Shown piece after piece: positions 33,212 through 40,377 of a stretch of 64,000 bases of DNA (position 1 is its first letter; each line of letters begins with the position of its first letter). A program made the translations under genes and the position numbers. A model generated the notes under the pieces. That model made no database searches. It worked only from the letters and a program-made list of their open reading frames with translations, and had not been told where the DNA came from. The stretch is taken from contig NZ_JAHOPH010000015.1 in NCBI RefSeq assembly GCF_019798055.1, forward strand, positions 1-64,000, given 5' to 3'. This DNA is from Salsipaludibacter albus (GTDB taxonomy: Bacteria > Actinomycetota > Nitriliruptoria > Nitriliruptorales > Nitriliruptoraceae).

Positions 33212-33679
33212 ATGGTCGAGGTGCGACGGGTGGCGGCGGACGACCCGGCCGTGGTCGACCTGCTGGCGGCCCACGTGGCGCTGATGGACGCCGGCCCCGA
33301 ACCCGCCGAGGCGAAGCACCGGCTGGAGCCCGACGCGCTGGCCGACCCGGCGCTCACGCTGCTGGCGGCGTTCGACGACGGCGAGGTGGTCGCGATCGGC
33401 GCGTACGCGGCTCGCGGGGACGACTGGGGCGAGGTCAAGTCCATGCACGTCGCCGCCGACCACCGGGGGCGCGGGCTCGGTCGCACGATGCTGGCCGCGC
33501 TCGAGGACGAGGCCCGCCGCCACGGCGCCACCCACGTCCGGCTCGAGACCGGCGCCACGATGGCCGCCGCCCTCGCCCTCTACCTGGGCGCCGGCTACAC
33601 CCCCCGCGCCCCCTTCGGCCACTATCCGGAGCATCCTGCCAGCATCTTCCTCGAGAAGGCATTGCCGCCACACCCGTGA
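33212..33679 (+). CDS. GNAT family N-acetyltransferase
   Basis: A 155-residue GNAT acetyltransferase using acetyl-CoA. The acetyl-CoA binding motif is VKSMHVAADHRGRGLGRTML (Q/RxxGxG/A form) with the following LEDEARRHGATHVRLETG and the C-terminal ALYLGAGYTPRAPFGHYPEHPASIFLEKAL, which resembles the YsnE/PhnO-like group acting on small amines. ATG 33212 has a perfect GGGAGGA 7 nt upstream. The natural substrate is unknown. Confidence 0.87.
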   Translation: MVEVRRVAADDPAVVDLLAAHVALMDAGPEPAEAKHRLEPDALADPALTLLAAFDDGEVVAIGAYAARGDDWGEVKSMHVAADHRGRGLGRTMLAALEDEARRHGATHVRLETGATMAAALALYLGAGYTPRAPFGHYPEHPASIFLEKALPPHP

Positions 33680-33703
33680 CTCGTGCCCGACGCGAGCCCG
33701 ACT

Positions 33704-33783
33704 CGCGATGTGAGTTCGACGCACCGATGTGAGTTCCGCGCACATGGGCGGACAACTCACATCGCGGAGGGGAACTGACATCG
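33704..33783. repeat. Nested inverted repeat between convergent genes
   Basis: The element CGATGTGAGTT occurs twice in direct orientation (33704-33716 with flanking CG, and 33725-33735) and twice inverted as AACTCACATCG (33754-33766) and AACTGACATCG (33773-33783). The outer and inner pairs can form a two-tier hairpin. It lies in the 147-bp gap between the acetyltransferase and aminotransferase stops, where a two-way terminator would be expected. Confidence 0.75.
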
Positions 33784-33826
33784 GGTGGAGGTGTCGGCGC
33801 TGCAGGGGCGGGGAGGACGCGGGGGG

Positions 33827-35083
33827 TCAGGCCGTGGCGGACAGGGCGTGGTCGAGGGCGGTGACGGCGTGGTCGACCTGGTCGGCGGTGGCGACCAGCG
33901 GGGGGATCCAGCGGATCGTCGAGCCGAACGGTCCACACGACATCAGCACGACGTTGGACTGCTCGACCATGTGCGCCAGCACCGCCTTCGTGCGTGCGGG
34001 GTCCGGCCGACCGTCGTCGTCGACCAGCTCGGTGCCGACCATCATCCCGAGGCCGTGGTGCTCGGCGATCGCCTCGTGGGCCCCGAGCAGCTCGTCCAGG
34101 CCGGCGCGCAGCTGGACAGCGCGCTCGCGGACGGTGTCCATGAAGCCGTCGGCGGTCAGCACGTCGATCGTGGCCAGCGCGGCGGCACAGCCCATCGGGT
34201 TGCCCCCGAAGGTGCCACCGTGGCTGCCGGGCGGCCAGTGCGCCATGAGCTGGTGCGACGCGCCGATCGCCGACACCGGGAAGCCCGACGCGATGCCCTT
34301 GGCCATCACCATCACGTCGGGATCGAGGTCGTGGTGGTCGACGGCGAACAGCTCGCCCGTCCGACCGAACCCGGACTGGACCTCGTCGGCGACGAACAGC
34401 ATGCCGTGCTCACGGCAGCGCTCCAGCAGCCCCTCGAGGAACGCCCGGGGCGCCTCGACGTAGCCACCCTCGCCCAGCACCGGCTCGATGATGACCGCCG
34501 CCACCTCCGACGGTGCGGTCTGGGTGCCCAGCAGCAGGTCGAACTCGCGCAGGCAGCGGGCAACGGCCGTGTCGACGTCCTCGCCGCTCAGGAAGGTGTA
34601 CGGGAACGGGGCGACGTGGATGCCGGACGGCAGCGGCCCCTGGTTGACGCGGTAGACCGACTTGGAGGTCGTCATCGCCATCGCCTGGTGGGTGCGTCCG
34701 TGGAACGACCCGCGGAACACGATCGTGTCGGTCCGCCCGGTGGCCCACTTCGCCAGCTTGACCGCGGCCTCGGTCGCCTCGGCCCCGGAGTTGGCGAGGA
34801 AGAACGTGTCGATCGAGTCCGGGGTGATCTCGTCCAGCCGGGTGGTCAGCGGGTCGAGCAGGTCGTGGGTGTAGCAGTTGAGCTGGGCGTGCAGGAACCG
34901 CCCTGCCTGCTCGCGCACCGCGGCCACGACCTGCGGGTGGGCGTGGCCGGTGTTGACGACGCCGATGCCCGACGTGAAGTCGAGGTAGTCCTGTCCGTCG
35001 ACGGTGGTGACCACGGCCCCGGAGCCGTGCGTCACCTGCAGGTCGGTGACCTTGAACCAGACGTCGCTGAGGTGTTCGTTCAC
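33827..35083 (-). CDS. Class III aminotransferase (4-aminobutyrate aminotransferase-like)
   Basis: A 418-residue PLP-dependent class III aminotransferase. The PLP lysine lies in VMVMAKGIASGFPVSA, with the supporting motifs NSGAEATEAAVKLAK, HGRTHQAMAMT, EPVLGEGGY and ADEVQSGFGRTG. It most resembles GABA/ornithine-type omega-aminotransferases (PuuE/GabT class), passing an amino group to 2-oxoglutarate. GTG 35083 overlaps the dioxygenase stop (GTGA), so it is the third gene of the decarboxylase-dioxygenase-aminotransferase operon. If the operon belongs to the same regulon as the gamma-glutamyl cluster at 58-64 kb, this would supply that pathway's missing GABA transaminase. Confidence 0.87.
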   Translation of the reverse strand: MNEHLSDVWFKVTDLQVTHGSGAVVTTVDGQDYLDFTSGIGVVNTGHAHPQVVAAVREQAGRFLHAQLNCYTHDLLDPLTTRLDEITPDSIDTFFLANSGAEATEAAVKLAKWATGRTDTIVFRGSFHGRTHQAMAMTTSKSVYRVNQGPLPSGIHVAPFPYTFLSGEDVDTAVARCLREFDLLLGTQTAPSEVAAVIIEPVLGEGGYVEAPRAFLEGLLERCREHGMLFVADEVQSGFGRTGELFAVDHHDLDPDVMVMAKGIASGFPVSAIGASHQLMAHWPPGSHGGTFGGNPMGCAAALATIDVLTADGFMDTVRERAVQLRAGLDELLGAHEAIAEHHGLGMMVGTELVDDDGRPDPARTKAVLAHMVEQSNVVLMSCGPFGSTIRWIPPLVATADQVDHAVTALDHALSATA

Positions 35084-36027
35084 GCCCCGGCACTCGTCCC
35101 GGCACCCGCGGTGGCGGGCTCGTCGGTGGTGATCCCTGCGACCTCGACGCCGTGGCCGGTCCAGCCGGTGGCCGGGCGGTCGAACCACACGTGGACCTGG
35201 CCCGTCCCGGTGGCGTTCTCGTAGTCGCTGAGCTTCTCCCCCGTGGCGATGCACGCCCGGCCACCGACCGCGGCCTGCATCATCAGGACGTGCCCGAACC
35301 CACCCTCGGGGGCGTGGGCCATGTAGTCGTCCATGTGGTCCACGATCGCCGCGTGGTCCCCGGCCTCCATCCAGGCGATGCGCTGCTCGTCGGCGGCGCG
35401 GGCCTCGGGCGTGATGATGTGGGAGGGGTCCGACGCCTCGTGCTCCTCGAGCTTCTTGAGCGACCAGAACCGGTGGCTCATCCCCCCGGAGGCGAGCAGC
35501 ACGACCTTGCGATCGGTGGCCGCGACGGCCCGGCCGATCGCGCGGCCGACCCGCTGGAAGTCGTCGTCCTCGCCCGTCTGGGCGATCGACACCGAGATCA
35601 CCTTCTGGTCGGTGCGCAGGTACTTCACGAGGTTGATCGTGGCGTAGAAGATCGGCAGGTGCGGGTCGTGGTTGGCGTGGATCGGCGTCCCCACCACCTC
35701 GCCCTGGGCGGCGATCGCGTCCGCCAACTCGGGGTCACCGTCGTACTCGAAGGGGATCTGTGACATCCCGCGGGGCAGCTCGGCAGAGGTGAACACGCCC
35801 TCGAAGTGGTCCTGGGCGGTCACGACGTGCTCGACCGTGGTGAACCAGTGCGTGTCGAGGATCACGATCGTGTCGACGTCGAGCGCCGCCAGCTTCTCGT
35901 CGCGCATCCGGTGCAGACCGGGCACGAGCGAGATCTCCCTGCCCTCGTTGAGCTCGAGTCGCTGCTCGCGGGGCATCATGATCGTCGGGGCGTGCGAGGT
36001 CAGCGAGACGGCCAGGATCTCACCCAT
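35080..36027 (-). CDS. Class III extradiol ring-cleavage dioxygenase (LigB type)
   Basis: A 315-residue non-heme iron(II) dioxygenase of the LigB superfamily, which opens catechol-type rings next to the hydroxyl groups. His12 (LTSHAPTIM) and His60 (ILDTHW) match the iron ligands, and HANHDPHLP and SGGMSHRFW contain active-site histidines of the homoprotocatechuate/3,4-DHPA 2,3-dioxygenase group. ATG 36027 has GGAAAGG 6 nt upstream. It is flanked by a decarboxylase-like gene and an aminotransferase in one operon. The exact ring substrate cannot be read from the sequence. Confidence 0.83.
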   Translation of the reverse strand: MGEILAVSLTSHAPTIMMPREQRLELNEGREISLVPGLHRMRDEKLAALDVDTIVILDTHWFTTVEHVVTAQDHFEGVFTSAELPRGMSQIPFEYDGDPELADAIAAQGEVVGTPIHANHDPHLPIFYATINLVKYLRTDQKVISVSIAQTGEDDDFQRVGRAIGRAVAATDRKVVLLASGGMSHRFWSLKKLEEHEASDPSHIITPEARAADEQRIAWMEAGDHAAIVDHMDDYMAHAPEGGFGHVLMMQAAVGGRACIATGEKLSDYENATGTGQVHVWFDRPATGWTGHGVEVAGITTDEPATAGAGTSAGA

Positions 36028-36068
36028 GGTGGGGCCTTTCCGGGGTCGGTGGGTCGAGTGTGCCGGGT

Positions 36069-36863
36069 TCAGGTCATGCGGGCGAGCGTCTCGCCGCCGG
36101 GGAAGGTCACGCCGAGCTGCTGGTAGAACCCGCCGATCATCTCGCGCGGCTCCAGCAACCCGAACTCCTCGCCCGGCACGTCGAACAGGGCCAGGTCGGC
36201 GTCGCCGGTGAAGATCGGCCCGGCGTCGACGTCGGTGGACTTCATGGTGACGAGCTCGTGCAGCGCGGCGGTCCCGTCGGCCTCGATCGACGGCATGAAA
36301 CGGGTGTGGACCATCGCGTGGCTGTTGACGAACCCACCCGTGTCGCTGGTGCCGGTGATGGTGAAGGTGGCCTCGGCCAGCCGCCGGTCGTTGGCCGCGA
36401 GGGTGGCGCCGAACCGCCCACCGACCTCGAGCCGGGGTCCGGCCCGGCCGTACGCCACCGGCCGGGTCATCCAGATGCTGCCGAGTTTCTTGGGGTAGCC
36501 CTGGAAGTGGCCACGGACCATCGCGAAGTCCTTGTCCACCCAGATGTAGGCACACCGGGACCGGTGTTCGCCCTCGTAGCGCCCCCGGATGACGAAGAAC
36601 ACCTCGCGGTACTGGGCCCGGACCGGGTCGTCCAGCTCCGCGAAGTCGTCACCACAGGACTGCCAGTCGGCCCAGACGATCGCGACCGCCCCGGGGTCGT
36701 CGGCGGGCTCCATCGGGTCGGGCAGCAACTCGACCACGCGGTCGGGGTCGGTGCGGTACTCGATGGTGAGGAGGTCGCCGGAGTAGTGCCAGGGAGGTGG
36801 GGGCAGGATCGACGACGCGCCGGTCGCCGTGCGCGGGAAGATGAATCCGTGCTGTTCCGGCAT
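36069..36863 (-). CDS. Acetoacetate decarboxylase-like protein
   Basis: A 264-residue member of the acetoacetate decarboxylase superfamily. The Schiff-base lysine region HFQGYPKKLGSIWM is present, as is the hydrophobic core segment YREVFFVIRGRYEGEHR. Many superfamily members are hydratase/aldolase-like enzymes on 2-keto acids rather than true decarboxylases, which would suit a ring-cleavage operon. ATG 36863 has GGGAG 7 nt upstream; the in-frame extension to 36986 runs through the promoter. First gene of the operon; its promoter overlaps a 16-bp palindrome (36888-36903). Confidence 0.82.
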   Translation of the reverse strand: MPEQHGFIFPRTATGASSILPPPPWHYSGDLLTIEYRTDPDRVVELLPDPMEPADDPGAVAIVWADWQSCGDDFAELDDPVRAQYREVFFVIRGRYEGEHRSRCAYIWVDKDFAMVRGHFQGYPKKLGSIWMTRPVAYGRAGPRLEVGGRFGATLAANDRRLAEATFTITGTSDTGGFVNSHAMVHTRFMPSIEADGTAALHELVTMKSTDVDAGPIFTGDADLALFDVPGEEFGLLEPREMIGGFYQQLGVTFPGGETLARMT

Positions 36864-36887
36864 GGCCGGGCTCCCGTGGGTGCGATT

Positions 36888-36906
36888 CGTTTGGATCCCA
36901 ACGATA
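36888..36906 (-). promoter_or_regulatory. MarR-type operator (site 1) over the decarboxylase operon -10
   Basis: CGTTTGGATCCCAACG (36888-36903) is a 16-bp palindrome with one mismatch. It overlaps the minus-strand -10 box TATCGT (36901-36906) and the expected transcription start. Nearly the same site occurs at 59784 and 62808. Confidence 0.7.
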
Positions 36907-36990
36907 ACACGGGTCCGCGGACCTGTCACGGGCTCGCGTCGCCCGTCGGCGCACCCGCGACCGGCCACTGCCCGGCTGGTCGCCACACCC

Positions 36991-36996
36991 TACGTT
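36991..36996 (+). promoter_or_regulatory. -10 box of the Asp-repeat/JmjC/ferredoxin operon
   Basis: TACGTT, 46 nt before the ATG at 37042. Confidence 0.4.
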
Positions 36997-37041
36997 CGTG
37001 GGTGCGACCCAGCACTGCCAACCGACCCGACAGGATCCACC

Positions 37042-37335
37042 ATGACCTCCTCCGACGGCCCGCTGCGCGACGACGACATGTCCACCTCCGGTCCCCTGGA
37101 TGCCGACCGCCCGGCCGCCGACGCAGACGGCACCGACGGTGACGCGACCGACGGCGACGCCACCGACGTCAGCGACGGCGACGCTGCCGACGCAGACGGC
37201 ACGGACGGTGACGCCACCGACGTGACCGACGGCGACGCCACCGATGCCGACGGCACGGACGGCGACGCCACCGACGTGACGGACGGCGACGCCTCGGACG
37301 CCGACGGCGCCGACGCGGACGGGACCGACGCCTGA
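37042..37335 (+). CDS. Aspartate-rich repeat protein (97 aa), possible modified peptide
   Basis: A 97-residue protein with 34 aspartates and virtually no hydrophobic residues. After a short leader-like N-terminus (MTSSDGPLRDDDMSTSG) it consists of 18-residue repeats DADGTDGDATDVTDGDAT (54 bp each, about three copies plus partials). It contains DxDG.D loops that resemble calcium-binding motifs, but there is no signal peptide. ATG 37042 has AGGA 7 nt upstream and a -10 box further up. The next genes encode a JmjC/cupin oxygenase and a sucrase-ferredoxin, so it may be their protein substrate; a simple acidic calcium-binding protein is the alternative. Recognised from context, not from a known family. 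Confidence 0.55.
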   Translation: MTSSDGPLRDDDMSTSGPLDADRPAADADGTDGDATDGDATDVSDGDAADADGTDGDATDVTDGDATDADGTDGDATDVTDGDASDADGADADGTDA

Positions 37336-37355
37336 GCCACGTCTCGCTCGACAGC

Positions 37356-38492
37356 ATGCAGGCCACCGACCTGCTGACCGGTGACGCCCAGGACTTCCTC
37401 GCGGAGTCCTGGGCCACCCGCATGCACCTGCACCGGGGCGACCCGGAGTTGCTGACCTCGTTGCTGTCGCTGGACGACGTCGACCGGCTCACGACGGCGT
37501 CGGCCATCCGCACCCCGTCCATCCGGCTCGCCCGGGACGGCTCGGTGCTCGCGACCTCCTGCTTCACCCGTCGGGCCAGCCTGGCCGGCGCTCCGCTGAC
37601 CGGCCTGGTCGACCCGCGCCGGATGCTCGAGGAGTTCGACGACGGTGCCACGATCGTGCTGCAGGGCCTCCAGCGGTCGTGGGAGCCGATCACGGACCTG
37701 GTCGCCCAGCTCGAGGCCGAGCTCGGGCATCCCGGGCAGGCCAACGCCTACCTCACCCCGCCGTCGGCGCGTGGCTTCGCCCTGCATGCCGACTCCCACG
37801 ACGTGTTCGTCGTGCAGACCCACGGGCGCAAGCACTGGGAGGTCCACGACGAGCAGGGCATCCACGAGCTGGTGCTGCGGCCGGGACACGTCCTGTACCT
37901 CCCCACCGGCACGCGCCACGCCGCGCGGACGACCGGCAAGGCCTCCCTGCACGTCACGATCGGCATCCGCCCGATCACGTGGCGCGCGGTGGTGGACCGG
38001 GCGCTGGCCGAGGTCCTGGCCGACGTCGACGAGCTCGCCGCCCCACTGCCGGCCGGCTGGCACGACGACCCGTCGTCGCTGGCCACCCCGCTCAAGAACC
38101 ACCTCGGTGCCATCGCCGATGCACTGGCGCGCCACGACCACGACGCCACCGGCGCGGCGGAGGTCGAGCGCTTCCTGACCACCCGACCGACCCGGGTCGG
38201 CGGTGCGCTCCGGGACCGACTGGCTGCCGACGACCTCGACGACGACACGGTCGTGCGACGCCGCCCGGGCCACGCGGTCGCGCTGCGCCCCGACGGCGAC
38301 GACGTCCGGGTCCTGCTCGGCGATCGCGAGCTGCGCGTGCCGGGCTGGGTCCGCCCCGCACTGGACGAGGTCGTCGCCCGTGGCGACGAGCCGCTGCGGC
38401 CGGCCGACCTCGCCGACCACCTCGACCACGACAGTCGTCGCGTGCTCGTGCGTCGCCTGGTGGTCGAGGGCCTGCTCACGATCGAACCGTGA
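37356..38492 (+). CDS. JmjC/Cupin_4-type Fe(II)/2-oxoglutarate oxygenase
   Basis: A 378-residue protein of the Cupin_4 (ribosomal-oxygenase, YcfD/RoxA-like) family, which hydroxylates protein side chains using Fe(II), O2 and 2-oxoglutarate. The iron motif HxD is in GFALHADSHDVFVVQ and the distal His in TGTRHAART; KHWEVHD follows as in YcfD. The C-terminal part (about 270-378) looks like the winged-helix dimerisation domain of the family. The ATG lacks a ribosome-binding site; a CTG at 37332 that overlaps the stop of the preceding gene is an alternative, giving translational coupling. The usual ribosomal-protein target may be replaced here by the Asp-rich neighbour. Confidence 0.82.
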   Translation: MQATDLLTGDAQDFLAESWATRMHLHRGDPELLTSLLSLDDVDRLTTASAIRTPSIRLARDGSVLATSCFTRRASLAGAPLTGLVDPRRMLEEFDDGATIVLQGLQRSWEPITDLVAQLEAELGHPGQANAYLTPPSARGFALHADSHDVFVVQTHGRKHWEVHDEQGIHELVLRPGHVLYLPTGTRHAARTTGKASLHVTIGIRPITWRAVVDRALAEVLADVDELAAPLPAGWHDDPSSLATPLKNHLGAIADALARHDHDATGAAEVERFLTTRPTRVGGALRDRLAADDLDDDTVVRRRPGHAVALRPDGDDVRVLLGDRELRVPGWVRPALDEVVARGDEPLRPADLADHLDHDSRRVLVRRLVVEGLLTIEP

Positions 38493-39376
38493 GCGATCCC
38501 CGCTGCGCCCTGGCCAGCCGCCAGCGTGACGAGGCCGCGTTCGGCACCGCCTCGACCGTGCGGGCCTTCCTGTTGGTCCAGCAGGAAGGTGCGTGGGGCC
38601 AGGACGCCCTGGAGGACTCGGCCCTCCCCGACGACGTGGCCGCCTGGCTGCGCACGACCTCCCGGGCGACTGGGGTCCGCCCTTTGCTGATCCGACGCCA
38701 CGGTCGCGCCGCCGAGCACGGGGTCCGGGTCTTCGCGGCGTACGCGCACCATCGCGAGCCCTGGCTCGAGACCGGGCTCCTCGACGACGTGGGCGAGGTC
38801 ACCGGCCTCGACCTCGCGGCCCTGGCCGACGGACGATCCACCGGCCTGGCTCGCACCGAGGCCCCCGTGGTCCTGACCTGCACCCACGGCAGCCACGACC
38901 TGTGCTGTGCCGTGGAGGGCCGCCCCGTGGCCACCGCCCTGGCCGCGAGCCATCCGGACCTGTCGTGGGAGTGCTCCCACCTGGGCGGGGACCGGTTCGC
39001 CGGCAACGTCCTGCTGCTGCCCCGGGGCCTGTCCTACGGACGGGTCGGCCCCGACCTGGCACCCGCGATCGTCGACGGACACCTCGCCGGGCGCGTGGAC
39101 CGCGACCACCTCCGGGGCAGGTCCGGCTGGCCGTTCGCCGTGCAGGCGGCCGCCCACCACCTGCGTGCGCACCTGGACGTCGACGGGATCGACGACCTAC
39201 TGCTGACGGGCGCCCGTCGCGACGACCACGTCGTGACGGCGACCTTCACGGTGGCCGAGCGTGCCTGGACGGTGGCGGTGCGGGCCGAGCACGGCCCGGA
39301 GGCGGTCCTCACCTGCCGGTCCCCCCGGCCCAACCGCCCGCTGCACCACGCCCTGGTGGAGGTCCGGCCGGGGTGA
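38489..39376 (+). CDS. Sucrase/ferredoxin-like (thioredoxin-fold [2Fe-2S]) protein
   Basis: A 295-residue member of the Suc_Fer-like family. The cluster-binding pattern CTHGSHDLCCAVEGRPVA, followed by WECSHLGGDRFAGN, fits a thioredoxin-like [2Fe-2S] ferredoxin. The family name comes from misannotation; an electron-transfer role is likely. GTG 38489 overlaps the oxygenase stop (GTGA), so the two proteins are made together and may act as a redox pair. Confidence 0.82.
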   Translation: MSDPRCALASRQRDEAAFGTASTVRAFLLVQQEGAWGQDALEDSALPDDVAAWLRTTSRATGVRPLLIRRHGRAAEHGVRVFAAYAHHREPWLETGLLDDVGEVTGLDLAALADGRSTGLARTEAPVVLTCTHGSHDLCCAVEGRPVATALAASHPDLSWECSHLGGDRFAGNVLLLPRGLSYGRVGPDLAPAIVDGHLAGRVDRDHLRGRSGWPFAVQAAAHHLRAHLDVDGIDDLLLTGARRDDHVVTATFTVAERAWTVAVRAEHGPEAVLTCRSPRPNRPLHHALVEVRPG

Positions 39377-39446
39377 CGTCCGGTCGGCGTCCACGCGACC
39401 TCGGCTATCGTTCGGGGACGAACGGACCGCCACGCAGGGACCGCCG

Positions 39447-40340
39447 ATGACCGAGACCCGCCGCATCTTCCTGGACGGGGCCGTCGTGCCCGTCACCCGC
39501 CACGACGACGAACTGGTCGCCGGCGACGGGCGGCGGGTGTCGGTCGACGAGGCCGCCCACCTGGCCCCGGTCGAGCCGACCAAGGTGCTGGCCGTCCACC
39601 TCAACTACACCTCGCGGGTCGAGGAGTTCGGGGTCAGCCTCCCCCCGGCGCCGACCTACTTCCAGAAGCCCCTGTCGGCGCTCAACGGCCACCGGGGCGA
39701 CGTGGTGCGGCCACGCAACTGCCGGTTCCTCAACTACGAGGGCGAGATCGCCATCGTGATCGGGCGCACGGCCCGTGGCGTGTCGTGGGACGACGCCTGG
39801 GACCACATCGCCGGCTACACGATCACCAACGACTACGGGTTGCACGACTTCCGCGACACCGACGCGGGGTCGATGCTGCGGGTCAAGGGCTCCGACACGC
39901 TGTGCCCGCTCGGGCCCGGACTGGTCACTGACTGGGACCCGCGCGAGGGCCAGGTCCTGCGCACGCTGGTCAACGGCGAGGTGGTGCAGGAGGCCTCGAC
40001 CGACGAGATGACGTGGGACATGGCCTACCTGGTCGCCGACCTCGCCCGGTCGATCACCCTCCACCCGGGTGACGTGATCCTGTCGGGCACACCGGCCAAC
40101 TCGCGCTCAGTGGAGCCCGGTGACGTCGTGGAGGTTTCTGTCGACGGCCTGGGAACGCTGTCCAACACCATCGTGGACGGCCCGCTGCCGGTGTCGGACG
40201 AGGTCGGGGCGCAGCCGACCGCGACCGAGCAGGTGCTGTCGACCGCCCGGGGTGGCGACTGGGAGTTCCGGGGCCAGCGCGCGCCCCACCCGACCGACTT
40301 CTCCACCGTGCCGGCGCCACGCCAGGACCCCCGCCGCTGA
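39447..40340 (+). CDS. Fumarylacetoacetate hydrolase family protein (HpcE/HpaG-like)
   Basis: A 297-residue FAH-superfamily enzyme. Metal ligands lie in LNYEGEIAIVIGR (Glu, Glu) and the later Asp in TNDYGLHDFRD; KPLSALNGHRGDV and SGTPANSRSVEPGDVVEV are typical of the 5-carboxymethyl-2-hydroxymuconate isomerase / oxaloacetate decarboxylase group. ATG 39447 has AGGGA 6 nt upstream. Together with the LigB-type dioxygenase (35080-36027) and the aldehyde dehydrogenase at 51984-53456 it would provide steps of a homoprotocatechuate-like meta-cleavage route, though the genes are in separate units. Confidence 0.85.
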   Translation: MTETRRIFLDGAVVPVTRHDDELVAGDGRRVSVDEAAHLAPVEPTKVLAVHLNYTSRVEEFGVSLPPAPTYFQKPLSALNGHRGDVVRPRNCRFLNYEGEIAIVIGRTARGVSWDDAWDHIAGYTITNDYGLHDFRDTDAGSMLRVKGSDTLCPLGPGLVTDWDPREGQVLRTLVNGEVVQEASTDEMTWDMAYLVADLARSITLHPGDVILSGTPANSRSVEPGDVVEVSVDGLGTLSNTIVDGPLPVSDEVGAQPTATEQVLSTARGGDWEFRGQRAPHPTDFSTVPAPRQDPRR

Positions 40341-40362
40341 GGCGAGGTCCCGGTCGGTTCGT

Positions 40363-40377
40363 GGTCCCGGCGGGACC
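40363..40377. terminator. Hairpin between convergent FAH and patatin genes
   Basis: GGTCCCGGCGGGACC is a near-perfect palindrome in the 37-bp gap between two convergent stops; a 5-bp stem with 5-nt loop is the practical fold. Confidence 0.45.

Noticed and set aside
36829-37041. An N-terminal extension of the Asp-rich protein from ATG 36829
   Set aside because: It runs through the divergent decarboxylase promoter and the operator, and its composition (Arg, Pro, Cys) differs sharply from the acidic protein.
37042-37400. A programmed frameshift fusing the Asp-rich frame to the oxygenase
   Set aside because: The oxygenase frame read through the repeat region would be Arg-rich and unlike either protein; no slippery heptamer was seen. 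Separate translation is simpler.
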